Positions 15,709 through 24,414 of a DNA stretch of 64,000 nucleotides are shown here, one piece after another (position 1 is the stretch's first letter; each line of letters begins with the position of its first letter). The position numbers and the translations under genes were made by a program. The notes beneath the pieces are model-generated. The model saw only the letters and a list, made by a program, of their open reading frames with translations, had not been told where the DNA came from and searched no databases. This stretch comes from Thalassospira xiamenensis M-5 = DSM 17429 (GTDB lineage: Bacteria > Pseudomonadota > Alphaproteobacteria > Rhodospirillales > Thalassospiraceae): positions 1,779,501 to 1,843,500 of the forward strand of contig NZ_CP004388.1 in assembly GCF_000300235.2 (NCBI RefSeq), read 5' to 3'.

Positions 15709-16341
15709 ATGGATTGGACACAGTTTGTCAGCTTTACGCTTGTCACCGCCCTTCTGGTGATGTCACCGGGCCCCAATGGCGTTCTGATTGCCAAAACCGT
15801 TCCGACATCGGGCCGTGCGGCAGGTTTTGCCAATGTTGCCGGTTTCGTGACCGCCTTTTACCTGCATGGCACATTGTCGATTTTAGGGATTTCAGTGATC
15901 CTGGTGCAGTCGGCACAATTGTTCATGATGGTGAAGATTGCCGGTGCGGCATATCTTTGCTGGGTCGGGTTCAAGGCGCTGCGCGAGGCGTGGCGCGGGG
16001 TTAAAACCGTTGCCGAAGTGGCCCCGGCCAAACGCCGCAGGACGCTTCTGGTGGCGTTTGGTGAAGGGTTTCTGACCAATGCGCTTAACCCCAAGGTATC
16101 GATTTTCTATCTTGCGGCATTTCCGCAATTCATTCCGGTCGGTGACGGGGCGATTGCATCGGCCTTCATGCTGGTTTGTGTGCATGCCAGCATCAATGTC
16201 ATCTGGTTTTCGGCGATGATCATTCTGTTATCGCGCCTGACAGGCGTGGCGCGCAGTGGATCGTTCCAGCGCGCATTAAAGGCCGTGACCGGCAGCGTGT
16301 TTATTGCGTTCGGGATCAAGCTTGCGATGTTCCGGCCCTGA
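15709..16341 (+). CDS. LysE/RhtB family amino-acid exporter
   Basis: An inner-membrane exporter of 210 residues with about six transmembrane helices. The conserved start region MSPGPNGVLIAKT, the loop GEGFLTNALNPKVSIFYLAAFPQF and the C-terminal GSVFIAFGIKLA are diagnostic of the LysE/RhtB superfamily, which exports amino acids such as lysine, threonine, homoserine or their analogues. The ATG at 15709 is preceded by GGAGCCATTCCG. It is monocistronic, after the long intergenic region, and convergent with the small membrane gene at 16360. The substrate cannot be inferred. Confidence 0.9.
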   Translation: MDWTQFVSFTLVTALLVMSPGPNGVLIAKTVPTSGRAAGFANVAGFVTAFYLHGTLSILGISVILVQSAQLFMMVKIAGAAYLCWVGFKALREAWRGVKTVAEVAPAKRRRTLLVAFGEGFLTNALNPKVSIFYLAAFPQFIPVGDGAIASAFMLVCVHASINVIWFSAMIILLSRLTGVARSGSFQRALKAVTGSVFIAFGIKLAMFRP

Positions 16342-16359
16342 TCTCGGGCCGGGATCGCA

Positions 16360-16545
16360 TTACTTTTTGATGGCAATCAGCGCCATGACGGCCGCAAACA
16401 GGCCAAACAGAATGCCGCCCACCGGAATGCCAGCAAGGATACCGGAAAGGGCGGCATCTTCGTTGATCAGGGCTTCGAACGCGACCAGCGGCAGGATCAG
16501 GGACGCCAGAAACAGAAAGACCGGATTGAACAGTTTGTTTTTCAT
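16360..16545 (-). CDS. Small two-helix membrane protein paired with LctP permease
   Basis: A 61-residue protein with two predicted transmembrane helices (PVFLFLASLILPLVAFEAL and GIPVGGILFGLFAAVMALIA) joined by an acidic loop (INEDAALS). The ATG at 16545 lies four bases after the permease stop, and the GGGGGATAAG that overlaps that stop is its ribosome site, so the two are translationally coupled. The frame opens at 16569 inside the permease, but MKNKLFN is the better start. I do not recognise a family. Coupling suggests an accessory subunit or stabiliser of the permease (inference). Confidence 0.75.
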   Translation of the reverse strand: MKNKLFNPVFLFLASLILPLVAFEALINEDAALSGILAGIPVGGILFGLFAAVMALIAIKK

Positions 16546-16549
16546 GGTC

Positions 16550-18121
16550 TTATCCCCCGACCATCGCAATCAGCAACAGGCCCAGTGCCATGAAACCGCA
16601 AAGGGCGGTCAGAAGCACACCGGTTTTAAGCACGACCGATAATACCGGTCCTTCCTTGCCCGAAAGTCCGACCGTCGAACAGCCGACCAGGATTTTTGAC
16701 GGGGCCAGCATGCTGCCAAGTGACGCACCGGTTGCCTGTGCGGCCAGAACAAGGGCGGTTGAAATGCCCGAAAGTTCGGCGGTGTGGCGCTGGAACATGC
16801 CAAAGACCACGTTGGAATTATTCGTGCTGCCGGTCATGAAGGCACCCAAGGCGCCGATTGCCGGGGCCACCACCGGATAGGCGATGGCAAAGGAGCCGGA
16901 AAACAGCGCAGCACCGCCTTCGGCCAGGGCATAGGTCATGCCCGCGTGATCCATGATGATGGCAAGGCCGATGACCGGCACCATGCCGATGCTGGTCGGA
17001 AGGCCGCTTTTGACCGTGCGTTGCCAGATACGTCTGGCGATGCCGTTGTCATAGCGTCCGCGAATTTTAAAGAAGGCAAAGCTGATGGCGGCGGTATAAA
17101 GCAGCAACGCGCCGGGATGGCCGAAAATGGCAATCGGCTTGGCGCTTTCGGCATCGATATTCCAGCCAAGATCGGTTGAGATTGCCGGGAAATCGAAGGT
17201 CAGGCGAAGACCGGACAGGAAATCCTCGACCTGGGGGACAAAGGTTGCCAGACCGACAATCACCATGAAAACGAGGTAAGGGGTCAATGCCTCAATCAAA
17301 GGCATGTGGTGATGGTCGTCATCCCCGTTTGGTTCGGTGACGTCATCGGGATGGGGTTTCCAGAACCGGGTGACGATGATCGAGGTGACAAGCCCGGCAA
17401 TCCCGGCGGTCAGCCCGCCCAGCGTCCAGACGCCGTAATTCGCCATCAGATATTGAACGACACCCATGACACCGGCAATCAGTACCAGTGGCACGATCCG
17501 GCGACGCACGGTGCGAAAACCACCATCGAGCCACAGAACCGCCGCCCCGCAGGTAAAGCCCGACAGGCCAAGCAGAATGGCGGAATAATGCGTCAGTTCG
17601 GTACCGGGAATGCCGGTCACGCCGATCAGGGCCTCGAACGAGGTTGCCATATTGCCAAACAGCACCGACCAGCTATGGCCGATCATCGGGGCGGCAACGG
17701 CGATGACGGGCGAGAACCCCATGCCGAGCAAAAGCGGTGCGATGACCGCAATCGGCACACCGAACCCGGCAACGCCCTGCAAGAAGGTGGCAAACACATA
17801 ACCAAGGATCAGCAATTGCAGTGGGCGATCATCGGTTAGCTGGCGGATGGCCCGCCCGATGGTTTTGATGGCCCCGGCTTCTTCGGCTGCGAAATAAAGG
17901 ATCAGGGCGGCCCAGACGATATAAAGAATGTAAAGCGCCAGCATGACGCCCTTGGCCTGGGCGATGATCAGCATATCGGTCGGCGCACCAAACGCGATCA
18001 TGGCGATGGCAACGGTGACATACCATGCGGCCGCGCCGGCGCGTGCCGCGCCCCAGTTTGCCTTGATCATCAGAAACAGAATGGTGGCGATTGGCAGGGC
18101 AGCCAGAAGGAAGTCTGTCAT
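16550..18121 (-). CDS. L-lactate permease family transporter (LctP/GlcA)
   Basis: A 523-residue inner-membrane permease of the LctP family with about 12-14 hydrophobic segments. Recognisable stretches include FLQGVAGFGVPIAVIAPLLL near residue 115, GHSWSVLFGNMATSF, and a C-terminal GSTNNSNVVFGMFQ and ILAG-like PSKILVGCSTVGLSGKEG. Family members take up lactate or glycolate with protons; alphaproteobacterial homologues may carry other hydroxy acids. A hydrophilic loop near residues 270-285 (EPNGDDDHHHMP) is probably cytoplasmic. The start at 18121 has only a weak ribosome site. It heads a two-gene operon with the small membrane protein. No lactate dehydrogenase is adjacent. Confidence 0.88.
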   Translation of the reverse strand: MTDFLLAALPIATILFLMIKANWGAARAGAAAWYVTVAIAMIAFGAPTDMLIIAQAKGVMLALYILYIVWAALILYFAAEEAGAIKTIGRAIRQLTDDRPLQLLILGYVFATFLQGVAGFGVPIAVIAPLLLGMGFSPVIAVAAPMIGHSWSVLFGNMATSFEALIGVTGIPGTELTHYSAILLGLSGFTCGAAVLWLDGGFRTVRRRIVPLVLIAGVMGVVQYLMANYGVWTLGGLTAGIAGLVTSIIVTRFWKPHPDDVTEPNGDDDHHHMPLIEALTPYLVFMVIVGLATFVPQVEDFLSGLRLTFDFPAISTDLGWNIDAESAKPIAIFGHPGALLLYTAAISFAFFKIRGRYDNGIARRIWQRTVKSGLPTSIGMVPVIGLAIIMDHAGMTYALAEGGAALFSGSFAIAYPVVAPAIGALGAFMTGSTNNSNVVFGMFQRHTAELSGISTALVLAAQATGASLGSMLAPSKILVGCSTVGLSGKEGPVLSVVLKTGVLLTALCGFMALGLLLIAMVGG

Positions 18122-18243
18122 GGGGGCGAGCCAAAACCTTTTGGAACAATGTGTTGCGGTTGATTTTCCAACCGGGCCGACATCTTGTCCCAGTGCTTCT
18201 GCAAGCGCAAGAAAACAGTTATGGCATTTCGTATGATGAAATA

Positions 18244-18279
18244 CAAAACCGGGCCCGGCTGGTTTCAGTCGAGCCCGGT
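18244..18279 (-). terminator. Terminator after luciferase-like gene
   Basis: On the minus strand ACCGGGC pairs with GCCCGGT and is followed by TTTTGTATTT. It lies 20 nt past the stop of the gene at 18299. Confidence 0.75.
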
Positions 18280-18298
18280 GATTGTCTGACTAATTGTT

Positions 18299-19324
18299 TC
18301 AGGCGCAGTTTTGCGCGGTTTGTTCGGTTTCAAGTTCGTCGCGCAGTTCTGCGGCAATCGAGAATGATTTCAGCCGTGCCGCGTGATCAAAGATATTGGC
18401 GGTGACCATGATTTCATCGGCCTTGGTCATATAGATGAAATCGCGCAGTTTTTTGCGTACGGTGTCGCGCGAGCCGATTGCGGCACAGCGCATGGCATGA
18501 TCAACCCCGGCCTTTTCCACCCGGTTCCAGATGTCATCCATCGATTTGACCGGTTTGGGCAATTGACCCGGCGAACCGCGCCGCAAGTTCAGGAATTGCT
18601 GCTGCATGGAGGTGGCAATAAATTCGCCTTCCTCGTCGGTATCGGCGGCGAAGAAGCCCATCGCGGCAATCGCATAGGGTTTATCAAGCTGTTTGCTGGG
18701 TTCAAACCGGTGACGATACAGCGACAGTGCATCCATCAGCATATCGGGCGCAAAGTGCGACGCAAAGGCAAAGGGCAGGCCAAGACGTGCCGCCAGGTCA
18801 GCCGAAAACAGGCTGCTGCCCAGAAGCCACATCGGGACTTCGGAGCCATAACCCGGAACGGCCCGGATCGGCGGATTGCCTTCAAGGGGGGCAAGGAACT
18901 GCTGGACCTGAAGCACGTCCTGAATGAAGCGTTCCTCGGTGCCGTGCATATCACGGCGAAGGGCGGCGGCGGTACGTTGGTCCGTACCCGGTGCGCGCCC
19001 GATGCCAAGATCGATACGGCCGGGATACAGCGCATCAAGGGTGCCGAACTGTTCGGCAATCACCAATGGCGCATGGTTGGGCAGCATCACACCGCCCGAA
19101 CCAACCCGGATGGTTTTGGTGCCCGCCGCGACATGCGATATGACAACCGAGGTTGCAGCGCTGGCGATGCCGGGCATGTTGTGATGTTCGGCCAGCCAGT
19201 AACGATGAAAGCCGAGCTTTTCGGCATGCTGGGCCAGTTCAAGCGTATTGCGAAGCGCATCGCGCGGATGTTCGCCCTCGTTCACGGGGCAAAGATCAAG
19301 AACGGAAAAACGGGGCATAGGCAT
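18299..19324 (-). CDS. Luciferase-like flavin-dependent oxidoreductase (YhbW/MsnO8 type)
   Basis: A 341-residue bacterial-luciferase-like (LLM) monooxygenase with a TIM-barrel fold. The N-terminal [12 protein letters not shown], the conserved [20 protein letters not shown], the flavin-site stretch [24 protein letters not shown] and [10 protein letters not shown] are typical of the YhbW/MsnO8 group. These enzymes use reduced FMN or F420; substrates are mostly unknown. The ATG at 19324 follows TTGGGATT; a second ATG two codons later is possible. It is monocistronic with a downstream terminator and is divergent from the kinase gene at 19454. Confidence 0.88.
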   Translation of the reverse strand: MPMPRFSVLDLCPVNEGEHPRDALRNTLELAQHAEKLGFHRYWLAEHHNMPGIASAATSVVISHVAAGTKTIRVGSGGVMLPNHAPLVIAEQFGTLDALYPGRIDLGIGRAPGTDQRTAAALRRDMHGTEERFIQDVLQVQQFLAPLEGNPPIRAVPGYGSEVPMWLLGSSLFSADLAARLGLPFAFASHFAPDMLMDALSLYRHRFEPSKQLDKPYAIAAMGFFAADTDEEGEFIATSMQQQFLNLRRGSPGQLPKPVKSMDDIWNRVEKAGVDHAMRCAAIGSRDTVRKKLRDFIYMTKADEIMVTANIFDHAARLKSFSIAAELRDELETEQTAQNCA

Positions 19325-19453
19325 AATCCCAATTGGGCGCAGGCCGAAAACGGCGCGCCGGATTTCAGTGTTGGGATTAATCTAGCCCAAAATCAGATGC
19401 TTGCCAGTCAGGGAGTGTCGGTTTTAGGTTCAGGGCCGGAGAAAGGATAGAAT

Positions 19454-19963
19454 ATGCTGATCATTTTTGGCGGTTTGCCCGGTGTTGGCAAGACATCCAT
19501 TGCACGCGCACTGGCGCAAAAAATCGGTGCGGTGCATCTCCGGATCGACACGATAGAGCAGGCGATCCTTGATGCCGGGGTGCCACCTGATGATGATATC
19601 GGCCCGGTCGGCTATATGGTTGCCAACCGGCAGGCGACCGATAACCTTAAACTGGGTCTGACGGTGATCGGGGATGCGGTCAATTCGGTTGAAGAAACCC
19701 GAAGTGAATGGCGACTGGCAGCAGAGCGCGCCAGTAAACCCTATGTACAGATTGAGCTGATCTGTTCCGATCCGGGGGAGCATCGCCACCGGATCGAAAC
19801 CCGGCCCTGTGACATTGAAAACCTGCATCAGCCCGACTGGGACAAGGTCCTTGGCCGTCATTACGAGCCGTGGCACGGGGTTGATCTGATTATCGATACG
19901 GCAAAGATGACGGTGGATCAGGCCGTCGATGCAATTTGCGGTGTGATCGATAAAAATAAATAA
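19454..19963 (+). CDS. P-loop NTPase / predicted kinase
   Basis: A 169-residue AAA_33-type kinase. The Walker A GGLPGVGKTS is at residues 6-15, followed by a helix and HLRIDTIEQAIL, a DxD-like phosphoacceptor region as in nucleoside and antibiotic kinases. A later CSDPGEHRHRIETR matches the Arg-rich lid. The protein probably phosphorylates a small molecule such as a nucleoside, gluconate-like sugar or aminoglycoside; the target is not deducible. The ribosome site is GGAGAAAGGATA. It ends 3 nt from the convergent LysR gene, so no terminator is between them. Confidence 0.8.
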   Translation: MLIIFGGLPGVGKTSIARALAQKIGAVHLRIDTIEQAILDAGVPPDDDIGPVGYMVANRQATDNLKLGLTVIGDAVNSVEETRSEWRLAAERASKPYVQIELICSDPGEHRHRIETRPCDIENLHQPDWDKVLGRHYEPWHGVDLIIDTAKMTVDQAVDAICGVIDKNK

Positions 19964-19966
19964 GGT

Positions 19967-20884
19967 TCAATTGTTCAGGTCGTTTTCCTGATCTTCTGCG
20001 CGATGCGCATTCAGCGTGCGGCTGACGAAATTGCGCAGTACGGTCGAGATATCGTTGCTGCGATAGGCCAGTGCGAGATGCGCCATCGGGACATCGCCCG
20101 CGACCTTGCGATAGACCACGCCATTGACCTGCAATTGTGCCATGGCGGCGGGGACGAGCGAGAAACCGAGTTCGGCGGCGACAAAGTTGATCACCGATCC
20201 CAATTGCGGCGCACTTTGCCCCATGACCGGTTCAAACCCGGCGGCACGGCAGGCGGCAACGACGATATCGAAATGGGTTGGTCCGACCTGGCGCGGGGTC
20301 AGGATCAGGGCATCATCGCGCAGGGTTTCGAGTGCCACCGTTTCACTTTGTGCTGCCGGATGACCCGCCGGAAGCACGATCAGCATCGGTTCGGATTTCA
20401 GGCGATGCAGTTTGATGTCATCGCTGTTGGCGGCACCCTGGCGCAGGAAGACGGCATCGAGCTGTTCGTCCATCAATGCATGCAAAAGGCGGGCGGAATT
20501 GTTTTCTTCCAGCGTCATTTCAACGCCGGGATAGGACCGGCGGAAATCACGGAAAACGCGTGGGACGCTGGGGCTAAACGCGGCGGATGCGGTAAAGCCC
20601 ACCCGGATCGAGCCGATTTCACCGCGACCGGCGCGACGGGCGGCACGGATGGCGCGTTCCGCCAGTTCGGGGAAATGCTGCACGATATCGCGAAAGGCAA
20701 TCCCGGCCTCGGTCAATTCCGCGCCATGCGGGACGCGGTGAAACAGCTGGGTGCCGATTTCGGTTTCAAGATCGCGGATCTGCTGGCTTAGCGGCGGTTG
20801 GCCGATGCCGATGCGGGCTGCGGCACGGGTAAAGTTCCCCTCGCGGGCGACTTCAAGAAAATATCGAATATGACGCAGTTCCAT
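19967..20884 (-). CDS. LysR-family transcriptional regulator
   Basis: A 305-residue LysR-type regulator. The N-terminal winged helix-turn-helix (MELRHIRYFLEVAREGNFTRAA through LSQQIRDLE and QLFHR) spans residues 1-60 and the periplasmic-binding-protein-like effector domain follows from about 90. The start at 20884 (MELRH) is the normal family start; the frame is open six residues upstream. It is divergent from an MFS transporter 110 bp away, so it is likely to control that gene and itself. The motif ATATCGA occurs twice in the shared promoter (20901-20907 and 20934-20940), possibly part of its binding site (inference). The inducer is unknown. Confidence 0.9.
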   Translation of the reverse strand: MELRHIRYFLEVAREGNFTRAAARIGIGQPPLSQQIRDLETEIGTQLFHRVPHGAELTEAGIAFRDIVQHFPELAERAIRAARRAGRGEIGSIRVGFTASAAFSPSVPRVFRDFRRSYPGVEMTLEENNSARLLHALMDEQLDAVFLRQGAANSDDIKLHRLKSEPMLIVLPAGHPAAQSETVALETLRDDALILTPRQVGPTHFDIVVAACRAAGFEPVMGQSAPQLGSVINFVAAELGFSLVPAAMAQLQVNGVVYRKVAGDVPMAHLALAYRSNDISTVLRNFVSRTLNAHRAEDQENDLNN

Positions 20885-20993
20885 CCGGTATATCCAAAAC
20901 ATATCGAAAATGACTGTGACATATATTGGACCGATATCGAGAAAGCTGCAATCCTTTCGGTCAGATCAGAATTCTTCAAAACGAGGCCGGAAT

Positions 20994-22274
20994 ATGAGTG
21001 CCCACCGGGTGGAAAGCCCCGCAGCAGAGCCTGCCAATGATGATATCAAGCCAGCGACCGCCGGGGCCGAGCCGGTTTATACCGAACCGGGATCGCCGGA
21101 ATTTCGCCGGATCAGTCTGGCGCTTTTTCTGGCGGGGTATGCGACCTTTTCGCTGATTTACTGCGTGCAGCCGCTATTGCCGGAACTGGCGCGCGATTTT
21201 GCCGTCAGCCCGGCATCCAGTTCGCTTGCGCTGTCACTGACGACCGGGTTTCTTGCCTTTGCCATCCTGCTTGCCGGGGCGGTTTCCGAGGCATTCGGGC
21301 GCAAGCAATTGATGTTTGCATCCATGTGCGGTGCGTCTATTTTGAACCTGATTGCGCCGTTGCTTTCCGACTGGCATGCATTCCTGGTGGTGCGTGCGCT
21401 TGAAGGCCTGATTTTGGGCGGGGTTCCTGCGGTTGCAATGGCGTATCTGGCCGAAGAAATGCATCCGCGCGGCCTTGGCACCACGATGGGGATTTACATC
21501 AGCGGGACCGCACTTGGCGGGATGAGCGGGCGCGTGGTGATCGGCATTCTGACCGATATGTTTGGCTGGCATCTCGCACTTGGCGCGATGGGGGCACTTG
21601 GTTTGCTCGCCGCCCTTGGGTTTGTCATTCTGTTGCCGGCATCGCGCAATTTCGTGCGCCGCCCCGGATTTCAATTGTCGTATCATATCCGCGCGTGGGA
21701 GGGGCATCTGCGCCATCCCGGCCTGCCATTCGTGTTCCTGATCGGGGCATTTGCGATGGGCTGTTTTGTGACGGTGTATAATTATGCCGGGTTCCGTTTA
21801 TCTGCGGCCCCCTATGACCTGAGCCAGGGGCAGATCAGTCTGATTTTTGTGGTTTATCTTTGCGGGATGGTGACGTCTTCCATTGCCGGTGCCATGTCCG
21901 ACCGGATCGGCCGGGGCCCGGTTTTGCTGGCGGGTATCCTGATTGCAGGTGTTGGGGTTGCCTTGACCCTGCTTTCCAGCCTTTGGGGCATGATCGGTGG
22001 GATCATGGTCCTGACCAGCGGGTTCTTTGTTGCCCATTCGGTGGCAAGTGGCTGGGTCGGGCGGATGGCGAAACAATCCAAGGGCCATGCGTCATCGCTT
22101 TATCTGCTGGCCTATTATCTGGGATCTAGCATCATGGGATCGGTCGGCGGCTGGTTCTGGTCGCATGGCGGCTGGGACGCGGTGGCGGCGTTTGCCGGGG
22201 CGCTTCTGATTGGGGCGGCGATTTGCGGGACTTACCTTTGGCAGGCCGCAAGACGGGCTGAGGCCGTTGCCTGA
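20994..22274 (+). CDS. MFS transporter (YnfM-like efflux type)
   Basis: A 426-residue major facilitator with 12 predicted helices after a 40-residue hydrophilic N-terminus. Conserved MFS stretches include YCVQPLLPELARDF in helix 1, GAVSEAFGRKQLMF between helices 2 and 3 (the motif A loop), VRALEGLILGGVPAVAMAYL, and GAMSDRIGRGPVL in the second half. The YCVQPLLP start is typical of YnfM/arabinose-efflux relatives. The ATG at 20994 follows GAGGCCGGAAT; an upstream frame opening at 20910 lies in the promoter. It is regulated, in all likelihood, by the divergent LysR protein. The substrate is unknown. Confidence 0.88.
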   Translation: MSAHRVESPAAEPANDDIKPATAGAEPVYTEPGSPEFRRISLALFLAGYATFSLIYCVQPLLPELARDFAVSPASSSLALSLTTGFLAFAILLAGAVSEAFGRKQLMFASMCGASILNLIAPLLSDWHAFLVVRALEGLILGGVPAVAMAYLAEEMHPRGLGTTMGIYISGTALGGMSGRVVIGILTDMFGWHLALGAMGALGLLAALGFVILLPASRNFVRRPGFQLSYHIRAWEGHLRHPGLPFVFLIGAFAMGCFVTVYNYAGFRLSAAPYDLSQGQISLIFVVYLCGMVTSSIAGAMSDRIGRGPVLLAGILIAGVGVALTLLSSLWGMIGGIMVLTSGFFVAHSVASGWVGRMAKQSKGHASSLYLLAYYLGSSIMGSVGGWFWSHGGWDAVAAFAGALLIGAAICGTYLWQAARRAEAVA

Positions 22275-22290
22275 CACAGATAAAAAGAAA

Positions 22291-22320
22291 CCCCCGCCAG
22301 AATGGATGGCGGGGGATTTT
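22291..22320. terminator. Bidirectional terminator between MFS and cysK-like genes
   Basis: CCCCCGCCA (22291-22299) pairs with TGGCGGGGG (22307-22315) over a 7-nt loop. T-rich tracts follow on both strands (ATTTTGTTT rightward, TTTCTTTTTATC leftward), fitting the convergent genes. Confidence 0.9.
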
Positions 22321-22344
22321 GTTTGATGGTCGTAACAGGCGTGC

Positions 22345-23343
22345 CTAGAGCCAATCGGGGCTCGGCAAACCTTTTTCCTTGAGGAAGGCCGGGTTCCACA
22401 GTTTGCTTTGATAGCGGGTGCCAAGGTCACACAGGATGGTGACGATGGTTTTGCCCGGGCCGAGTTCACGGGCCAGACGTACCGCACCGGCGATGTTGAT
22501 CCCGGTCGAGCCGCCCATGCAAAGCCCTTCTTCCTTGAGCAGGTCAAAGACGATCGGCAGCATTTCATCATCTGAAATCTGGAACGGGTGATCGATATCG
22601 ATGCCTTCGAGGTTGGCAGTGATCCGGCCTTGACCGATGCCTTCGGAGATCGAGCTTCCTTCGGATTTCAGTTCGCCAAATTTGTAGTGGCTGTAAAGAG
22701 CAGCCCCCATCGGATCGGCAAGACCGATCTGAATATCCTTGTTGCGATCCTTGAGCGCCATCGACACACCGGCAAGTGTCCCGCCGGTACCGACCGCACA
22801 GATAAAGCCGTCAATCTTGCCGTCGGTCTGTTCCCAGATTTCCGGGCCGGTGGTGTCGATATGGCCCTGACGGTTGGCGACGTTATCGAACTGGTTGGCC
22901 CAGATGGCCCCGTTCGGTTCGGTCTTTGCCAGTTCTTCGGCCAGACGGCGCGAAACGTGAACATAGTTGTTCTGATCGCGATAGGGGACGGCGGGGACTT
23001 CGCGAAGGTCGGCACCGAGCAAACGCAACAGGTCTTTCTTTTCCTGGCTTTGCGTTTCGGGGATGACGATCACGGTGCGATAGCCAAGCGCATTGCCGAC
23101 CACGGCAAGACCGATGCCGGTATTGCCCGCAGTGCCCTCGACAATCACGCCGCCCGGCTTCAGAAGGCCGCGTTTTTCCGCGTCACGAATGATGGCAAGG
23201 GCAGCGCGGTCTTTGACCGATCCGCCCGGATTGGCATATTCCGCCTTGCCCAGAATGGTGCAACCCGTCAGCTCGGAAACCTTTCTGAGTTTCACAAGCG
23301 GGGTGCGGCCAATGGCTTCAATGGTGCCATTGCGAATGTCCAT
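22345..23343 (-). CDS. Cysteine synthase / cystathionine beta-synthase-like PLP enzyme
   Basis: A fold-type II PLP enzyme of 332 residues in the CysK family, making cysteine from O-acetylserine and sulfide or condensing related substrates. The PLP lysine is K44 in PGGSVKDRAA. The substrate-binding asparagine loop is EGTAGNTGIGLA, which differs from the TSGNTG of classical CysK and is seen in the longer CysK-like group. The C-terminus DLGTRYQSKLWNPAFL is characteristic of this same group. The ATG at 23343 follows TTGGAG. It lies between the shared terminator and an AT-rich leader of 130 bp holding two copies of ACACAAA in opposite orientation, a possible regulatory site. Confidence 0.87.
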   Translation of the reverse strand: MDIRNGTIEAIGRTPLVKLRKVSELTGCTILGKAEYANPGGSVKDRAALAIIRDAEKRGLLKPGGVIVEGTAGNTGIGLAVVGNALGYRTVIVIPETQSQEKKDLLRLLGADLREVPAVPYRDQNNYVHVSRRLAEELAKTEPNGAIWANQFDNVANRQGHIDTTGPEIWEQTDGKIDGFICAVGTGGTLAGVSMALKDRNKDIQIGLADPMGAALYSHYKFGELKSEGSSISEGIGQGRITANLEGIDIDHPFQISDDEMLPIVFDLLKEEGLCMGGSTGINIAGAVRLARELGPGKTIVTILCDLGTRYQSKLWNPAFLKEKGLPSPDWL

Positions 23344-23473
23344 GACAGACTCCAAGCGTGGTTAGAATGTGTTTTGTTACCTGTTGATTGGGTCTTTTAT
23401 ACACAAAAGTCAAGATGGATTAAAAATTACCACGTAATTTGTGTGTTAATTAATTCACATCCCAAAAGCGCGC

Positions 23474-24106
23474 TTACACCCCGGAAACCCCGGCTTCCCG
23501 GCGAATACGGTCGCGATTGAGCATCAGCCACTGAACGGCAATCGTCGCCGTTGCATTGCAGAGTTGTCCATCACGCAACATGGCAAAGCATTCATCGGAC
23601 GATACCGTATAAACGCGAATGTCTTCGCCTTCTTCTTCCAGACCATGCAGGCCATTGGCACCCGACGCATCGACCCGACCATAATACATGGTGACTGTCT
23701 CGCTCGAACAGCCGGGGGTGACATAGTAACGCGAAATCAGTTCCAGGTCGCCGATGATGGTGCAACCGGATTCTTCCTTGGTTTCGCGATGCGCGACATC
23801 TTCCATTTCCTCGCCATCCTCGACGATGCCAGCGACAATTTCTGTCAGCCAAAGCGGCATTTCAGGGAAACGCTGATGCACCGAAATGGCGCCGGGGCGG
23901 AATTGTTCGATCAAAACGACTTCATCGCGCACCGGGTCATAGGGCAGGACCGCGACGGCATGGCCGCGTTCAAGAACCTCGCGCTGCAAAACCGCACTTT
24001 GACCGCCGTCAAAAAGGTGATGGCGCAATTCATATACATCAAGTTTGAAATGGCCGTCCCAACCGCGTGTGCGGCGAATGATTTCGTAATTATTGTTGTG
24101 TTTCAT
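23474..24106 (-). CDS. Nudix hydrolase, ADP-ribose pyrophosphatase type
   Basis: A 210-residue Nudix hydrolase. The Nudix box spans residues 93-115, starting GIVEDGEE and containing RETKEE with the metal-binding glutamates. Upstream, VLPYDPVRDEVVLIEQFRPGA is the conserved segment of NudF-type ADP-ribose diphosphatases, and RYYVTPGCSSETVTMY after the box is the loop of the same group. The enzyme probably cleaves ADP-ribose to AMP and ribose 5-phosphate. The ATG at 24106 is followed by an Asn-rich start (MKHNNNYE). It is monocistronic and leftward. Confidence 0.9.
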   Translation of the reverse strand: MKHNNNYEIIRRTRGWDGHFKLDVYELRHHLFDGGQSAVLQREVLERGHAVAVLPYDPVRDEVVLIEQFRPGAISVHQRFPEMPLWLTEIVAGIVEDGEEMEDVAHRETKEESGCTIIGDLELISRYYVTPGCSSETVTMYYGRVDASGANGLHGLEEEGEDIRVYTVSSDECFAMLRDGQLCNATATIAVQWLMLNRDRIRREAGVSGV

Positions 24107-24414
24107 AAATTCTGTCCGGTGGTGGTTCTGGAATTATCATTCTGGAGACAACATATATCTCATGGTTTCACATCAGATTTGTGAAGAGAAGAGGGCAGAG
24201 CCACTTTGCGGTTGATGCGCGCCTCCCGTGAGGGGGTGATTAGCCGAAACCGTTCAGGTTGCACTGCAACTATTCGCAAGGGTGTGAGGCCAAGTGCCGT
24301 ATTTTAATAATTTTTAATGTAGTGTAAAATCTGATCAATTAGCGCGCGGAATGAACGCTGCCAAACCGGACAGGTAGCGCGTTAGATCGCATTGGCGGGG
24401 AAGGTGGGGCTTTG
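24107..24414. other. Intergenic leader of the PAS-GGDEF gene, about 300 bp
   Basis: No gene was found. The region contains a short hairpin (CCTC-CCGT-GAGG near 24224) and the near-perfect palindrome GTTGCA-C-TGCAAC at 24258-24270, followed by an AT-rich segment around 24300-24340 that may be a promoter. No riboswitch consensus was recognised. Confidence 0.45.

Noticed and set aside
15236..15760. Two small plus-strand frames between the adhesin and LysE genes
   Set aside because: No ribosome sites, atypical composition and no family resemblance; treated as non-coding.
18383..19450. Long plus-strand frame over the luciferase-like gene
   Set aside because: The minus-strand gene has clear family motifs and a terminator; the opposite frame has none.
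24200..24414. Possible riboswitch ahead of the PAS-GGDEF gene
   Set aside because: Hairpins are present but none fits a known c-di-GMP, SAM, glycine or cobalamin consensus.
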